This document shows positions 45,095 to 57,258 of a stretch of DNA of 64,000 bases, one piece after another (position 1 is the first letter of the stretch; each line of letters begins with the position of its first letter). The notes beneath the pieces were generated by a model, which saw only the letters and a list, made by a program, of their open reading frames with translations, was not told the DNA's origin and searched no databases. The stretch is from Hypericum androsaemum. Its lineage: Eukaryota; Streptophyta; Magnoliopsida; Malpighiales; Hypericaceae. The translations under genes were made by a program, and so were the position numbers. The stretch covers positions 7,553,827-7,617,826 of the forward strand of contig OZ023197.1 of the NCBI GenBank assembly GCA_963995505.1, read 5' to 3'.

Positions 45095-46223
45095 TATTGG
45101 AGTGCAAATATTTCATGTCTAAGGACGTGACGCTGAGCATGAAGTCCAAGTCGACGTCGCCTCGGCCCGTCGTCTCCGAGTTTGTGTAGGAACCCGTGTT
45201 CGGGTTGGTGTGTGATTGTGAATTGGACCGCTCGGCCCACAGACCAAGTATGTGTTGGACTTTGAGGCGGTAGGCCGCCTTAGTGATAAAAGCAGGGAGG
45301 CCCGACGGTAGGCGATAGGGCTATTGGGTGGTAAGGCGTTAGGGCCCAGAGATGCCTAAGCCCCAAAGGTGGGAAGCCAAAGGCGTTAGGGCCCGAAAGT
45401 AGTAAGCCGAAGGTAGGAAACCCATTTGGCCTTTTGATGGCGAGATGCGAGGGTCCCGATTTTAGCCTTAAGGTGGGATGACAATACTGCTTTGAAGCCC
45501 ACCCGGAAGGAAAGAGTAGTTGGTTCGGAGCCCACTCAGAAGTGGAAAGCGATCGATGCGAGTGAGAGTTCCCGTTGTGAGCCTCAAAGTGGAAAGTAGG
45601 CCCGCTCTGGTTATAAAGGTACCAGTTTGGGCTTGTTTTGAGTTTAAAGGTGGTAAGTTATTCCGGCGATGTCAGGTTTGTGAGGGATTTTGCCTAGAGG
45701 GTTCAAATTGATATTTTCCTAAGTTGAGCCAGGATTTCCAAGATTCGGGCGAGATCTTGGATTACAGTTTCTTGGGCGTCACGATGGGGACATTCCTATT
45801 TTGAGATGGGATCTGTGCGTTCGAGGAAGACGGCTTGAGTTCTCCTATACTAAGCCGGGAGGATCCCGTCAGAATAGGAACGAATAACTTGAAGCAGATC
45901 TCTCAGGATTGAGACTTGGAGCCGAAGGTCTTAGAAGCGGCGTAGGATTTTCTATTCTGAAGGCGCGGAGGTTATGTCAAGGCACTCTATATAAGGAGGG
46001 CTCATGCAAGGAAGACCGACATCACCAACACATCAAACAACAACTATCTTTACTTTTCATCTTAGCTTAGCTCGTAGCCCGTAGTTCATTTTTCTCTCTC
46101 TTTCTTAGATTGAACGTCCAAGGTTTACTCTTTTTTCCCCTCTCCGTTAGGCCGACCTTGGGACGACCATTCCAGATCCATCTCAATGTTACTTAACATT
46201 TTTGTACCCCTTTTTCCACAACA
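45095..46223 (+). repeat. 5' LTR (1129 bp)
   Basis: Starts TATTGGAG (TG decayed to TA), contains a TATATAAGGAGGG promoter motif near 45990 and ends CCACAACA. It has about two units of the GGCGTTAGGGCCC minisatellite near 45330-45410. Confidence 0.9.
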
Positions 46224-48924
46224 TATTTTTGGCACGCTCGGTAGGACTAAGAAGAGTGTCTAAGAATGCGGTCTAACCTTGTTCGATCAAGATGTCCAAG
46301 AACCATGCTGCTCAAGCCAACTCCAAGGAGGCGGCAGCGATCTTTTCTCAGCCACCCACTGGGAAGAATCCATCCAATGCTATCTCTCTCAAGGAGGTGG
46401 CACCACCTTCTTCTCAGCAAACTGTTGGGAGGAATTCATCCAACTCGGCTCACACCAGACAGGTGTTGGGAGAAACACCGCCAATAGGGCATCCCTCAAG
46501 ACATTGACAGATTCACTCACCGCTATAGCCAGGACGCTTGAGGTTATCACCATTCTACTTGACAAGATACATCGTGATAACGAAACGAGTCGACAAAGTG
46601 TCAAGAAGACGATGAGACGTAGCAACGAAATCCTAATGCGAAGCAATGAGTCCTATCATAAACTCTCCAATTAACCCCTTGAAGTTCGGGATGACATGGA
46701 TGAAGTACTTTGGGAAACATATCATGATCTCGATGATGGGATGGCACACATAGGGTCATCACCCTTCACTCAGCCTACTTCGGGGCAACCGGTCTGGTCT
46801 CTATCTTATCGTAATACCGAGATGCCAGACTTCATAAGCTTACATAGTCGACTCCCATCGGTTAAGGCTTCTGATTACCCGAATGTACGAGAGTCCTCTA
46901 CAAGTGAGGGGACCCAAGAAGGTTCCTTTGGGAAATATGAGACGGTGATGGCTGACGATATTGCTCATGTTCTGACCCTATCGCCACGATTTATAAGGTT
47001 GGAGCAAGAGGAATTAGACCCAAGCTTTCCTACTCCTGAGCTGGCTCCTCAGTTCGTTATGTGGGGGCAAGAGGAGCACAACGAAGATGACGTCCATCAT
47101 CACCCAAAGTTGGGAACTACCCAAAAATAAGGGATGGAAGGGCGACTCTTATTCTCCTAATTTAAGGATTCTATCGCACATCAATGTCTCGAGGAGTAAC
47201 CAGCAATCGACCCCCACTTAAGTACTTCTGTTACTATGGTTGGCATCTAACGAAGCCAAAAAAGAGAAAGGCCAATGCAAACAAAGGCCAACCCCAAGAC
47301 TCAGAGGGCAGGGATGACTGGACCCTAAGAAAGCAAAAGTTGATCCTAAGACCCGAGTGGCAAGACTCGGCGGGGGACATGGAAGGCCGCCTGATAATGA
47401 TATCCCAAATGCTCACAAGTCATTTTGTTCAAGGGGAGCCGATCATCCCAAACAAGAGAAGGCCGACCTTAAGACCCGAGGGGCAAGACTAAGGGGACAA
47501 AGAAGATCGCCCGATAATGGCATTCCAAAGGCTTGGAAGTTCTTTTGTTTGAGGGGAGCCGATAAGCCTAAGCAAGGGAAGGTCGACCTTAAGATCGGAG
47601 AGGCAAAATCGGGGGCAAGGATGGCCACATAATAGTAGAATCCTAAGGACTCAAAAGTTCTACAGTCTGAAGGAAGCCGATGAGACGTGGAGGCTCCGCA
47701 ATCCTCATATCAAGGTGGACCTTCAAGATGGGTCCAACCCACGTCGGTATGCCTTTAACCAACTTGGAGATAGGAGGGTCATCCCTGATCTACCAACGCG
47801 AGACGTCCTGACCAAGACCCAAAGACGTTGCCTTGAAAGAAAAATCAAGAAAAGAAGGCAAGCCATCAAGGACATTGAAAGGTAAATCGCGGAGCAAAGG
47901 GTCGAGCTGGAGAAACAAAAGGTGCTTCTAGCTCGTCCGTGGGTGAAGTATCATTCGGCCTCGACTGAAAGCCGGGCGAAGGATGTGAAAGCCTCTAAAG
48001 AATCAATGGGAATGGACCCCAAGTACGTCTAGGAAGTTTGACCAAAGGCACTTACTGACTTACATATTAAGTTGATTTGTAAGTGGGTACCCAAGTTCCA
48101 TCCCAAGGAGGACGCTCATCGAGGGGCCGTACCTGACCAAAATGAGAGGGAGGACTCGATCGACCTTGATATGGGGTACGTCAAGTTTAGGAACTTCCCA
48201 AGCAATCTGGCAATCAAATGATGACAGGTACCCTCAGGATGGAACCCAATCAACCAAGCTGCTTCACTGGCGAGGTGATCGAAGAGGACGCCAACGAGCT
48301 TCAAGTGATAGAGAAGTCATTGGCCGTACTTTTAGTAGAGGACTTCATTAGCAACATCATCATCATGACACCTACGCAGATGCTGGGTAAACATCTCAAG
48401 CCTCTCCATACCACGGCTCACATTTTTGTGAGGTTTATCAAAAGAGTCCTAGTAGACAACGTGGCGGTAGTGAACGTGCTTCTCTAATGGTTCCTTAGGG
48501 ACCTTGATAAAGAGGAGGAGGAGGTCGGCCGGACTGGCATGATCAAAACCATAGAGGCAGCCTTCTACGATGGGACCATAATATCAATAAGGGTGATCTG
48601 GAGCAGCATAGATGGTCGATTTGCCTGGTATACAAGTTCGGTCAAGTGGTACATCCTTTCAACCCAATGACCGACTAGTGCCGCACCCGGGGGAGCAAGT
48701 ACTCCCCCTTAGTTATGGGAAATAAAGCAACAGGTGAGGTGAGAAGGTGATTGGAGGTTTGCACCTTGTCACCGTGTGAGTCAGTCAGGTATGTTCTTAG
48801 AAAGATGGCCTAGACTTCTTTAAGCTATCATTTCCAAGCTAGTTGAAGGAAGCCAAGCCAGAGATGAAGGACCATGTCAACGCTTCTCGCCTGACTGTAC
48901 CAAAGCATTACATACGGGGGGTAT
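46224..48924 (+). pseudogene. Internal region with gag-like, repetitive and protease-like frames
   Basis: Frames at 46279-46674 and 46696-47130 are hydrophilic and probably gag-derived, but no zinc knuckle is seen. 47347-47691 encodes about 2.5 copies of a 40-residue repeat (GRPPDNxIPxAHKSFCxRGAD type). 48218-48487 ends RFIKRVLVDNVAVVNVLL, which resembles the Ty3-type protease block KVLVDNGAAVNVLP with the active-site Gly replaced by Val. Stops separate the pieces. Confidence 0.65.
47347..47691 (+). repeat. About 120-bp tandem repeat, three units
   Basis: Units start at about 47347, 47471 and 47591 with AAGA(C/T)C(C/G)GAG(T/G/A)GGCAA. They share GGGGAGCCGAT and AAG(G/A)CCGACCTT-type ends. 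A weaker fourth unit may precede at 47254. Confidence 0.75.
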
Positions 48925-50409
48925 TGTTGGAGTGCAAATATTTCATGTCTAAGGACGTGACACAGAGCATGACGTCCAAGTCGATGAAGGCAAGATTTAT
49001 TTCCAAGTCCATGCCCGTAAGGACGACATCGAGCATAAAATTTATTAAGGGTCTCACGTCCTTAAAGGAGAGGCCTAGATCAAGGTGCATGTCCATGTCG
49101 CCTTGCAAGGGCATCTAGATCATGTCGACGTCGCCACATCAAGGGCATCTGAGCTATGTCATCATTGCCTCGCCAAGGCATCTGGGCCATGTCGACGTCG
49201 CCTCGCCAAGGTCATCTCGACCATGTCGATGTTGCCTCAGCCTGTCGTCTCTGGGTTTGTGTGGGAACCTGTGTTTGGGTTGGTGTGTGATTGCGAATTA
49301 GATCGCTCGACCCATTAACCAAGTCTGTGTTAGACTTTGAGGTGGTAGGCCACCTTAGTGATGAAAGCGGGGAGGCCCAGTGGTAAGGCGATAGGGCTCT
49401 CGAGCTGTAAGGCATTAGGGCCCAGAGATGCCTAAGCCTCGAAGGTGTTAGGGCCCGAAAGTGCCTAAGTCCCAAAGGTAGAAAGCCGAGGGTATTAGGG
49501 TCAGGAAACGCCTAAGCCTCGAAGGCATTAGGGCCCGAAAATGCCTAAGCCCCAATGGCGAGAAGTCGAAGGCGTTAGGGCCCAAAAGTAGTAAGCCGAA
49601 GGCGGGAAACCTATTTGGCCTTTTGATGGCGAGATGTGAGGGTACCGATTTTGGCCTCAAAATGGGACGACAATACCACTTCAAAGCCCACCCGGAAGGA
49701 AAGAGTAGTTGGTTCGGAGCCCACTCGAAAGCGGGAAGCGATCGACGCGAGTGGGAGTTCCCGTTGTGAGCCTTAAAGCAAAAAGTAGGCCAGCTCTGGT
49801 TATGAAGGCGCTAGCCTGGGCCTATTTTGGGTTCGCTTTCGGCCTAAAGGCGGTAAGTTATTCAGGCGATGACGGGTTTGTGATGGATTTTGCCTAGAGG
49901 GTTCGAGAAGATCGAGTCAAGTTGATATTTTTCTAAGTTGAGCTGAGATTTCTAAGATTCGGGCAAGATCTTGGGTTACAGTTGCTTGGAGATGGGATCT
50001 ATGCATTTGAGGAAGACAGCTTGAGTTCTCCTATACTAAGCTAGGAGGATCCCGTCAGAATAGAAACGAATAAATTGAAGCAGATCTCTCGGGATTGAGA
50101 CTTGGAGCCGAAGGTCTTGGAGGTGGCGTAGGATTTCCTATTTTGAAGGCGCGGAGGTTTGGTTAAGGTACTCTATATATGGAGGGCTCGGACAAGAAAG
50201 ACCGACATCACTAACACATCAAACAATAACTATCTTTACTTTTTATCTTAGCTTAGCTCGTAGCCCATAGTTCTTTTTTCTCCCTCTCCCTTAGATTGAA
50301 TGTCTAAGGTTCACTCTTTTTTTCCCCTCTCTGTTAGGCCGATCTTGGGACGACCACTCTGGATCCGTCTCGGGTTACTTGACATTCTTGTACCCATTTT
50401 TTCGCAACA
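48925..50409 (+). repeat. 3' LTR (1485 bp), expanded by minisatellites
   Basis: Homologous to 45095-46223 but 356 bp longer. A CATGTCGACGTCGCC-type array (about four units, 49085-49245) and a GGCATTAGGGCCCGAAA-type array (about five units, 49405-49590) account for most of the added length. Confidence 0.9.
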
Positions 50410-51250
50410 GAACACAATCAATTGGAAATGATAACACCGTTGAACACAATCAATTGGAAATGATAACGCCGTTGAACCCAATCAACCGGATCGGTCTGCA
50501 TCATCTTCTTCATGCCTCTTCATGAATTCAAAACTTCTAGAACTCCAGTCACTAGATGGGTGGAACCCTAAATCCCTGATTCCCAAGGATGAACCGTAAA
50601 TCCCAATTGAGAAAATTTTTTCTTACCAATTCTACTATTTCCTCAAGCTTAAGCTTGTCGGATGAGGGAGCATCGTACTAACTGGCAGGGGCTGGGTCAT
50701 CATCGATAAGGCTGATGTCATTGAGGTGGTGAGCGGGGGGAGTGAGGAGGTGGGTGAGGCTGTGGGAGGAGGTGCTAGTTGATATGAGCAGGGACGCCGT
50801 GACCACAAGAACAGTGGCGCTGGTCCTCCCGTGGTGGTGGGTCCTCTTTCACCTGCAGGTACGCGTCTTGTTGGGAGAATGATCCATGGACGATGATACT
50901 AATTGTTCCTAGCAAAAGGTACAAGTAGAAGAAAGAAGAAGAGGGCAATATGTCTTCTCTTCAATTGAAGATTGAATAGGCTCACTAGCGTTGCTTGGCA
51001 AGACGAAGGTCTCTGAATTGTTGTTTGTTCGAATTATTATTTATCGGTGAAATTTATTGAAATTTGTTGCTTTCGATCCCAGAACGTCAGTGATGGTTTT
51101 GTGGGTTGTTTTGGTTATCATCAGAAAATTGATCAGTTTTGTGGGTTATTTTGGTTGTCCAGCAAGGGAGTCAAGGAAGAGGAAGGTGATGATTTTTTTG
51201 TTTATTTTGAGGGTGTTTTGGTCATTTCAATCACAAAAATTAAAAAAAAA
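50410..51250. other. Interior of the Mutator-like element
   Basis: Starts with two tandem copies of AACACAATCAATTGGAAATG (50411 and 50450). A GC-rich purine-biased segment is at 50690-50870. No transposase frame. Confidence 0.5.
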
Positions 51251-51383
51251 AGTTGATGACGTCAGCAAGGGACCCAAAAGTATAATAAAATTAAACATGA
51301 GGGACTTTGGCATGTATTTTTCGAACACGAGGGAATTCTGAGTATATTTAAGCAAACACGGGAGACTTGAGAGTAATTTTCAT

Positions 51384-51560
51384 TTATATTAATGGATATA
51401 ATTTGTGTGGTTATAAAAATTAAAGTTATTTTTTATAAAATTAAAAATTAAAAAATGAAAATTTGTATGTTCCAATTCTCTATAATAGAGCCCAAAATTG
51501 AAGTATATATGACAAAAATTTGGCAATAGTAATTAAATATGTAATTTGCATCTTCTGTAT
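51384..51560 (+). repeat. Repeat family R1, copy 2, right part
   Basis: Continues copy 2 after the Mutator-like insertion: GGATATAATTTGTGTGGTTA and AATTAAATATGTAATTTG match 58875-59045. It is cut again near 51560, where LINE sequence begins. Confidence 0.7.
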
Positions 51561-54500
51561 TTTTTTGAAAAGAATATATATTAATAAATAATATAGAATA
51601 TACAACCTACTAAGTATGATATTCTCCCTGTCATCAAGGGAAACGGAGTTGCGACTGCCAGCCTCGTCAAAATCCTGCCATACCAAAACTCGTAAGAAAA
51701 AGGTGTGGTAGGAAAAGAGTACCTCGATAGGAATACCTATCTTGACGTTGAAATCACAAATATAATACCACATCGTCAAGATAAAAAGTAACGAACGAAA
51801 TCACGGAGCTAAGCCAGCTAACATAAAACACAAAACTCCATAATCCCTCACCACAACGAAACATAATCAGACACCTGCAGGAATGAAAAGCAAAGCATCC
51901 TGAAACCGAAAGGACCTAGAGAGTCCCGACCATAAACCTCACTCCGTGATGTACCTAGAGACCGAGTGCAGGGCCAGGTCCAAACACGCCTCCTTGTTGT
52001 TGAATATCAGGCTGTTGCAAATGAGCCGAACACACCAACATACCGCAGCAAAGACGATGAACCAAAGTTTTTTATGATCGTCGCTCACAACAATATTCAG
52101 CCAATCATCTAAAAATGCCATAAGGTCACCATAAATGCACCAACTAGCACCCACCAACTTGAGAAAAGAGCTCCATAAAGTAGCAACAAAGTCGTAATGT
52201 ATGAATAAGTGCGGGGTCGACTAGAGAACAAATCCACACAAAGAATAAGTAGCCTCACCCGGAGTCACCATTCCACATCTCAAAAGATTGTCTCTAGTCT
52301 TAATTCTCCCCTGAAGTGTCATCCATAAAAAAAACTTACCTTGATAGGGATTAAGGATGATCTACCCTTCTTAAACACCATTGGTGAAGCCAAAGAGAAG
52401 TCGTCGAACACGGCATTGTAAAAGCTATTAATCGAAAACCATCATTCAGATCCAGCCCCTACACAAATTTATCAGCTACTCTGCGATGGAAACAATGAAT
52501 GGCAATGGTACGCAGCAGGTCATTAACTGTATAGTCCCATATATAAACATTTAAGCGAAGAATATGAGACCCAATGATCCTCCCAGAAATAAGTTAAGTC
52601 TTTATTATAGGTAGCAAGCCTAACATTAGCATATAATAAATTGGCCAAGGGAAGGTCCGAAGAGGCCAATTTCCAGATAGCTGACCAAACACCTTTACTT
52701 CGATATCACAAGAGAATCTATTTCAGTGCCAGGAATGATATGATGAAGTTCAGATATAACTTTTACCTAAAGTGCATAAGGCTACAATTGAAACCTCCAA
52801 AGCCATTTAAAAATCAGAGCATCATTCTTTAAGTTCAGTTGACAAATACTAAGCCCACCCTTCTCAATGGGAATCATGGTGTGACACCAAGGATAAACAA
52901 GATTTGTCTAGGAGGAAGAGGAGGCACCTCCTCAAAGAAATTTCCTAACCTACTTTTTGAAAACAAATAAGACATCAGCAAGTATGTTGTACATGGAGAG
53001 ATAATAGAAGGCAGGCTTAATAAAATAGATTTAACCAGAGTGTCCCGACTGCCCAATGAGAGAGCTGCACATTTCTAAGAAGCAAGGTGAGAGTCCAAAA
53101 CTTCCAAAACATACTCCCGATAACAGCGACGATTCATTGAGGCACTGATCGAAAGACCCAAATAAGAGAAAGGCAAGGGCTGGCCTTTACAGCCACATTC
53201 TGCTGTAGCCAAAGGCATCCAAGTTTCATCGAAGTTCAAACCAATAAGTGAGCTCTTATCAAAATTGATGTAGAGTCCCGAAACCAAATAAAAGGAGTAT
53301 AGAATTCTTTTTAGATTTGACAAGCTATCCTAAGTGGCTTCAGAGAATAAGATAGTATCATTTGTATACTGAAGAAGGCAAAGGCGACCAACACTTATGG
53401 GAATATCCAGCCCCTCGACAAGACCTTGTTACTCTGCATTAAGAATCAATCGCTTAAGCGCTCTAGTGGCCATAAGTAATGTTTTAAAAACTGACCTGGA
53501 AGGCGACCCCGAATTCTTAAAATTTTTGGTTCACCTGGTCTGACCAGTCGGACCGGTACTTTTATTTTATATTAATATAATTAAATAATGTTTAATAAAT
53601 TTAATTTAACATAAAAAATAATAAAATATTAAATAAGTTCAAATATTTAGCAACTTTGTTATACAATTTATCCAAACAAAATTTTCAAATATGAATTAAA
53701 CAAGTCTAGAAGAACAAGAAGATGATTATACAAGTTTTCAGGTTCGACATATTAATCCAATTCGCTTAACTTAGTTGAAATATTATCAAGAATTGTTAAA
53801 AAAATAAGTTTTTTGTGATCAAAAAGTGATGTACACTCTTCGAATGTGGAAGTTGAGGTTTTGTTTTTAAATTAAATTAGATAAAATAGAAAAAATAAAT
53901 ACTAATTTTTCTGATCCGGGCGAACCGGGTCACCCGGAAGTACCTGACCGGATAGTCCGACCAAATTTTAGCCAGGCGAACCGCATTCTAGAATTTAGGG
54001 AAAAATTGACCCAGATTTGATTCTGAGTAGCGGTCCGACCGGCAGTCGGACATCAATTTTTAAAACATTGGCCATAAGGAAAAGATATGGGGAAAGGGGA
54101 TTACCTTGCCATAATCCCCTCTCCATTCGGAATAACGTGGTGGGAGAGCCGTTAATCAAGACAAACGATGATGCCCACTAACACAACAAGAAATCCATGG
54201 CCACAGACGAGGCCCAAAGTCCATGCCACGAACATCGGATTCAAATTCAGTCCACAAAGTAGCAACGTTCCTCATAAAATCAGGGTGCCCCATCCAAGCA
54301 GAGAAAAATTGCAAAGGCTTGGGCCCCCAATCAAGACCTTTTTCTTTAAGAAAAATCAAATTATGGTTAAAAAAAGCCTTTGAGAAGCCCCCATTGAGAA
54401 CACACATTGGAAAGCAAGTAAGCCAAAAAGGTGAAACCAGGAACCTGTCAAATCTACTTGAGGTACCAAGTGGTAAATCAACAAGGTCCAAATCATCAAT

Positions 54501-55265
54501 CCAATCCCTAAATCGGCGAGAAGCACGAAGGCTATTAGAAGAACTCCATTTGCACTCCGATCTTGACAATACCGGAATAAAGTCTCCAAGCACAATCCAA
54601 AGATTACAAGAGATAGAAAGTTTCAAAGCTCTTTGTTCATCCCAGAGAATAAGCTGCTCTTGCACATCACAGGAAGCATAGACAGACAAAACACAACATG
54701 GCAGATCGCTATCTACCAAACAGCCTTCAAGAAAGATCCAACGACCACATTCCTAACCAAACAACAAGCAAAAAATGAAGTACTCCAGAAAGAGATAATA
54801 CCACCAGATCGCCCAATAGATGCCACAGCTTTCCACTTGAGATATTCTCTCCTCGACAGCTGCCTGATTAAGTGATCTGTAGGGACCTCCACCTTAGACT
54901 CAACAACAAACAGAAAACTGATATTGTTAGTTCGAACGAGACTTTTAATTGTTCTCCTCTTATTTGGGCGTTAATGGTCCTAACATTCCAAAGAAGCCAA
55001 TTTATTGAAGAATAATAGCACTAGAGACATCCGCACAATTTGCAGCTGCCTTACACCTTAGATTATCAACTATCATGTCTTGTAGGACCTCAACCAATTC
55101 ACCATCATTACCCTTAGACTTGACCCCCACCGTATTAGCAACATTCCAAGTAGAGTTAGCTTCACCATTCAGAATAAAATCTTTCACCATTGAGATTCAA
55201 GTGCTACGCTCGATTGAGATTTTTTTAAGAACAAAACGACGATCACATGGACCATTTGAAGACAA
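51561..55265 (-). mobile_element. L1-type LINE, internally deleted
   Basis: On the minus strand the endonuclease part is at about 54960-54156, with CCVLSVYASCDVQEQ and SLRASRRFRDWIDDLDLVDL, then RFDRFLVSPFWLTCFP. RT pieces follow: a block with GSPTTLFRMERGLWQGNPLS (54150-54080), LQYTNDTILFSEAT (53400-53340, the FADD-box region) and SNLKRILYSFYLVSGLYINF with PFSYLGLSI (53323-53075). The zf-RVT region is at 52157-51939. The first half of RT is missing and the catalytic Ala-Asp-Asp is altered to Thr-Asn-Asp, so it is dead. The 5' limit is approximate. A MITE at 53477-54069 interrupts RT. Confidence 0.85.
53477..54069. mobile_element. MITE with 9-bp target duplication inside the LINE
   Basis: 593 bp. 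GGCCATAAG is duplicated exactly at 53468-53476 and 54070-54078. Ends are (T)AATGTTTTAAAAA and its inverted partner TTTTTAAAACATT. Subterminal GGACCGG/GTCCGAC-type blocks occur at both ends and the centre is AT-rich without ORFs. The 9-bp duplication points to the Mutator superfamily. Confidence 0.9.
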
Positions 55266-55429
55266 TTGACAATCTGAATGATGATGTAAAATTTATCAAC
55301 CAAGTAAGTCTAGCCCAAACTAATATCTTAAAATATTTTTTGAATTCGTAAAGTATGTAAAAATATATATATTTATTCAAAAATATTACTTTATGTAAAA
55401 ATTAGGACCAGAATTTAGCATTAAATTAT
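55266..55429. other. Short AT-rich spacer
   Basis: Nothing recognised. Confidence 0.4.
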
Positions 55430-55905
55430 CTGAAAAAGTATTAGTTATTACGATAGAGGGGATATTAAATTTCAACACTTGTCCCGACTCGGAACTAGAA
55501 CTTTTTATCAGTTTAGAGAACACGTCAGGCTGACTATTCTATCAAAACAAAGACTTTACAGAAGATCACTTCATAGAGGTTCACTTGTATTATACTATTG
55601 GGTCCCTTGATGATGTCATCAATCATTTTATCATTATTTTTTTGAATGACTTTTATACCCTTGTCCGGCCGACCCAAGTCTCTGGTAATCTTCTCCGCTG
55701 ATTCCGATCTTCTTCTCCGATAACTTCGGTCATTTTCTCCGGCGACTCCTACAACTCCGGTCATATTCTCCGACAACTTCGGCGATTCAGATCATCAGCG
55801 AGGGACCCGTGTAAAAAAACTAAACAGGAGAGCAGGAAAATTATTTTTGGAAAATAAGAGTCGCAGGATGCAATTTTACCAAACCCCAGAAACCTATGAG
55901 TAATT
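55430..55905. mobile_element. Degenerate Mutator-like element A
   Basis: Inner TIR parts are visible on both sides: TATTGGGTCCCTTGATGATG at about 55597 and CATCAGCGAGGGACCCGTGT at about 55794. The right end ACCCCAGAAACCTATGAGTAATTT is intact, but the left end is decayed. The centre holds a TTCTCCGA(T/C)-type repeat. Confidence 0.65.
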
Positions 55906-55920
55906 TAAGCATAATAATAA

Positions 55921-56956
55921 GAGAAAATTACTCTCACGACTCTGGTGTTTGGTAAAATAGAGGCCTTGTAGTTTGCATACTGATTATTTAGTCTCTGTAG
56001 TTTAGTTTTTATTATACTTTGAAATCCCTGGCTGACGTCTTGAAGTGATTTTTTTAAGTAAATGACTCATATACCCTTTAAAAATTCAAAAATAATAAAT
56101 GAACCAGCACCGACCGGGCGAACACTAAATGCTAGCATTTCATGAAAGTAATGACGTCTTACATCTGGTCGAATAGAAGATTCTTACCGAGCAAGTCGAC
56201 GATAAGGTTCCACGAGAGGGCGCTGTGGCTGTGGGCGGGCAGGGAACCAGCTCAGCGGAAGAACTCAATCGCGGAGGTCAAGAAGGAGTACGACAGGTTG
56301 AGGATGTCCTCAATGTTAGCCTAGGTGATAGAGATGCCAGCCGAAGCAAGTGCAGCTTGCCCAATTCGCCGACTTTGCACACCTGCATTAAAGTTCCTGA
56401 AGTTGAACTCCCAGATTGCCCGTGCCCCATCTCCGACGTCAACGCAGATGCCATCCTCGAGGGAAGCATACCTGATTTGCCAAAGTCAGGGCAAAGTTGG
56501 TGAGGCCGTTTGTGCATTGTGTCCAGAGATTGGAGGGTGCATGAGGGGAGGCAACAGTGAGGTTGGGTTAATTGTGTTGATTTCGACGCTGCCAATAATC
56601 GATTTAGGTTTGGGTTAATTGGTATTCGAGGGAGGAAGATATCGCCGGTAATCGATTTTGATTTGCCTCCGCTTGAATAGGTTTAAGGATTCTCAGAGAT
56701 GTCACCAGAGTTGTCGTCGGAGAAGATGAAGGATCTCCGGCGAAGGTGTAAGATTCACCGGAGGGGAGGTAGGAGATGATTCCAAGGGTATAATAGTAAT
56801 TTCAAGATTAAAAAAATATAAATAGATCGATGACGTTAGCAAAGGACCCGGGAGTATAATAAAACCAAACTAGAGGGGTTACAAAATCAGAAAATAAACT
56901 ACAGGGTCCCTACCATCTATTTTACCAAATACCAGAGTGCTCAGAGTAATTTCTCG
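55921..56956. mobile_element. Mutator-like element B with 9-bp target duplication
   Basis: 1036 bp. Ends GAGAAAATTACTCTC and (inverted) CGAGAAATTACTCTG lead long TIRs of about 120 bp with GGTAAAATAGA and CTGACGT blocks. TAATAATAA is duplicated at 55912-55920 and 56957-56965. There is no transposase. The GC-richer interior (about 56190-56600) has no clear frame and may be captured host DNA. Confidence 0.85.
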
Positions 56957-56964
56957 TAATAATA

Positions 56965-57135
56965 ATATCAGTTATAGCCTCTGAGTCTGGACTTCGATAA
57001 AATCTCACAGAATAGAATCCGTGGGCACGCTTTCATCTCCTTCGCCACAGCTGCCTCCTCCACCAATATGGTATCTCTTTCTCCCGACTATTCCTCAAAT
57101 CTAAATTTCTCAATTAACATAGTTATAATTTAGCG
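56965..57135 (+). repeat. Duplicate of the complex I gene first exon
   Basis: Matches 61110-61275 along its length: ATATCAGTT, TCTGGACTTCGATAA, TCTCACAGAA, CGCCACAGC(T/C)GC(C/T)TCCTCC, CACCAATATGGTATCTCT and AGTTATAATTTAGCG. The ATG at 57068-57070 is followed directly by a GT donor, as in the real gene. It sits about 4.1 kb upstream and could serve as an alternative first exon or be inert. Confidence 0.85.
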
Positions 57136-57258
57136 AGGGGCCCTAGAGTTCAGTAAAAATAAACTATGAGGGTCAAATTTTTGATTTCAAAATATGAGCA
57201 GCTAAAATAGTGATTTAAGCAAATCCCAAGGATTTGAGAGAAATTTGCCCCATTTTTT
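57136..57258. mobile_element. Right end of a Mutator-like element (C)
   Basis: AGGGGCCCTAGAGTTCAGTA...CCAAGGATTTGAGAGAAATTTGCCCC is a family right end, with no matching left end nearby. It abuts the duplicated exon. Confidence 0.6.

Larger units (their letters stand above)
45095..50409 (+). mobile_element. LTR element lacking reverse transcriptase (LARD-like, Ty3-type protease remnant)
   Basis: LTRs 45095-46223 and 48925-50409 end ACAACA. A TTTTTGGCACGCTCGGTAGGAC-type primer region follows the 5' LTR, a purine-rich CATACGGGGGGTAT precedes the 3' LTR, and flanks GAACC/GAACA fit a decayed 5-bp duplication. The internal 2.7 kb has only gag-like frames, a repeat region and a protease-like end. 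No RT, RNase H or integrase was seen, so it must have depended on another element. Confidence 0.85.
44668..51383. mobile_element. Large Mutator-like element with about 130-bp TIRs
   Basis: The left end GGGAAAATTACTCTCAA and the next roughly 130 bp, including GTGTTCGAAAAA and GGGTCCCTCGCTGATGTCA, are mirrored at 51250-51383. The termini interrupt repeat R1, whose uncut copy is at 58740. The target duplication is not clean. The element's own interior (44800-45094 and 50410-51250) has no MURA-type transposase, so it is non-autonomous. Its 6.7 kb length is due mainly to an LTR element (45095-50409) inserted in it. 50690-50870 is GC-rich and could be captured host sequence. Confidence 0.8.

Noticed and set aside
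47347..47691. CRISPR-like array
   Set aside because: Units are contiguous, about 120 bp and diverged, with no unique spacers, in a plant nuclear setting.
56142..56618. Frames inside element B as a host gene
   Set aside because: They overlap in three frames and no exon structure or domain can be assembled. Treated as possible captured DNA only.
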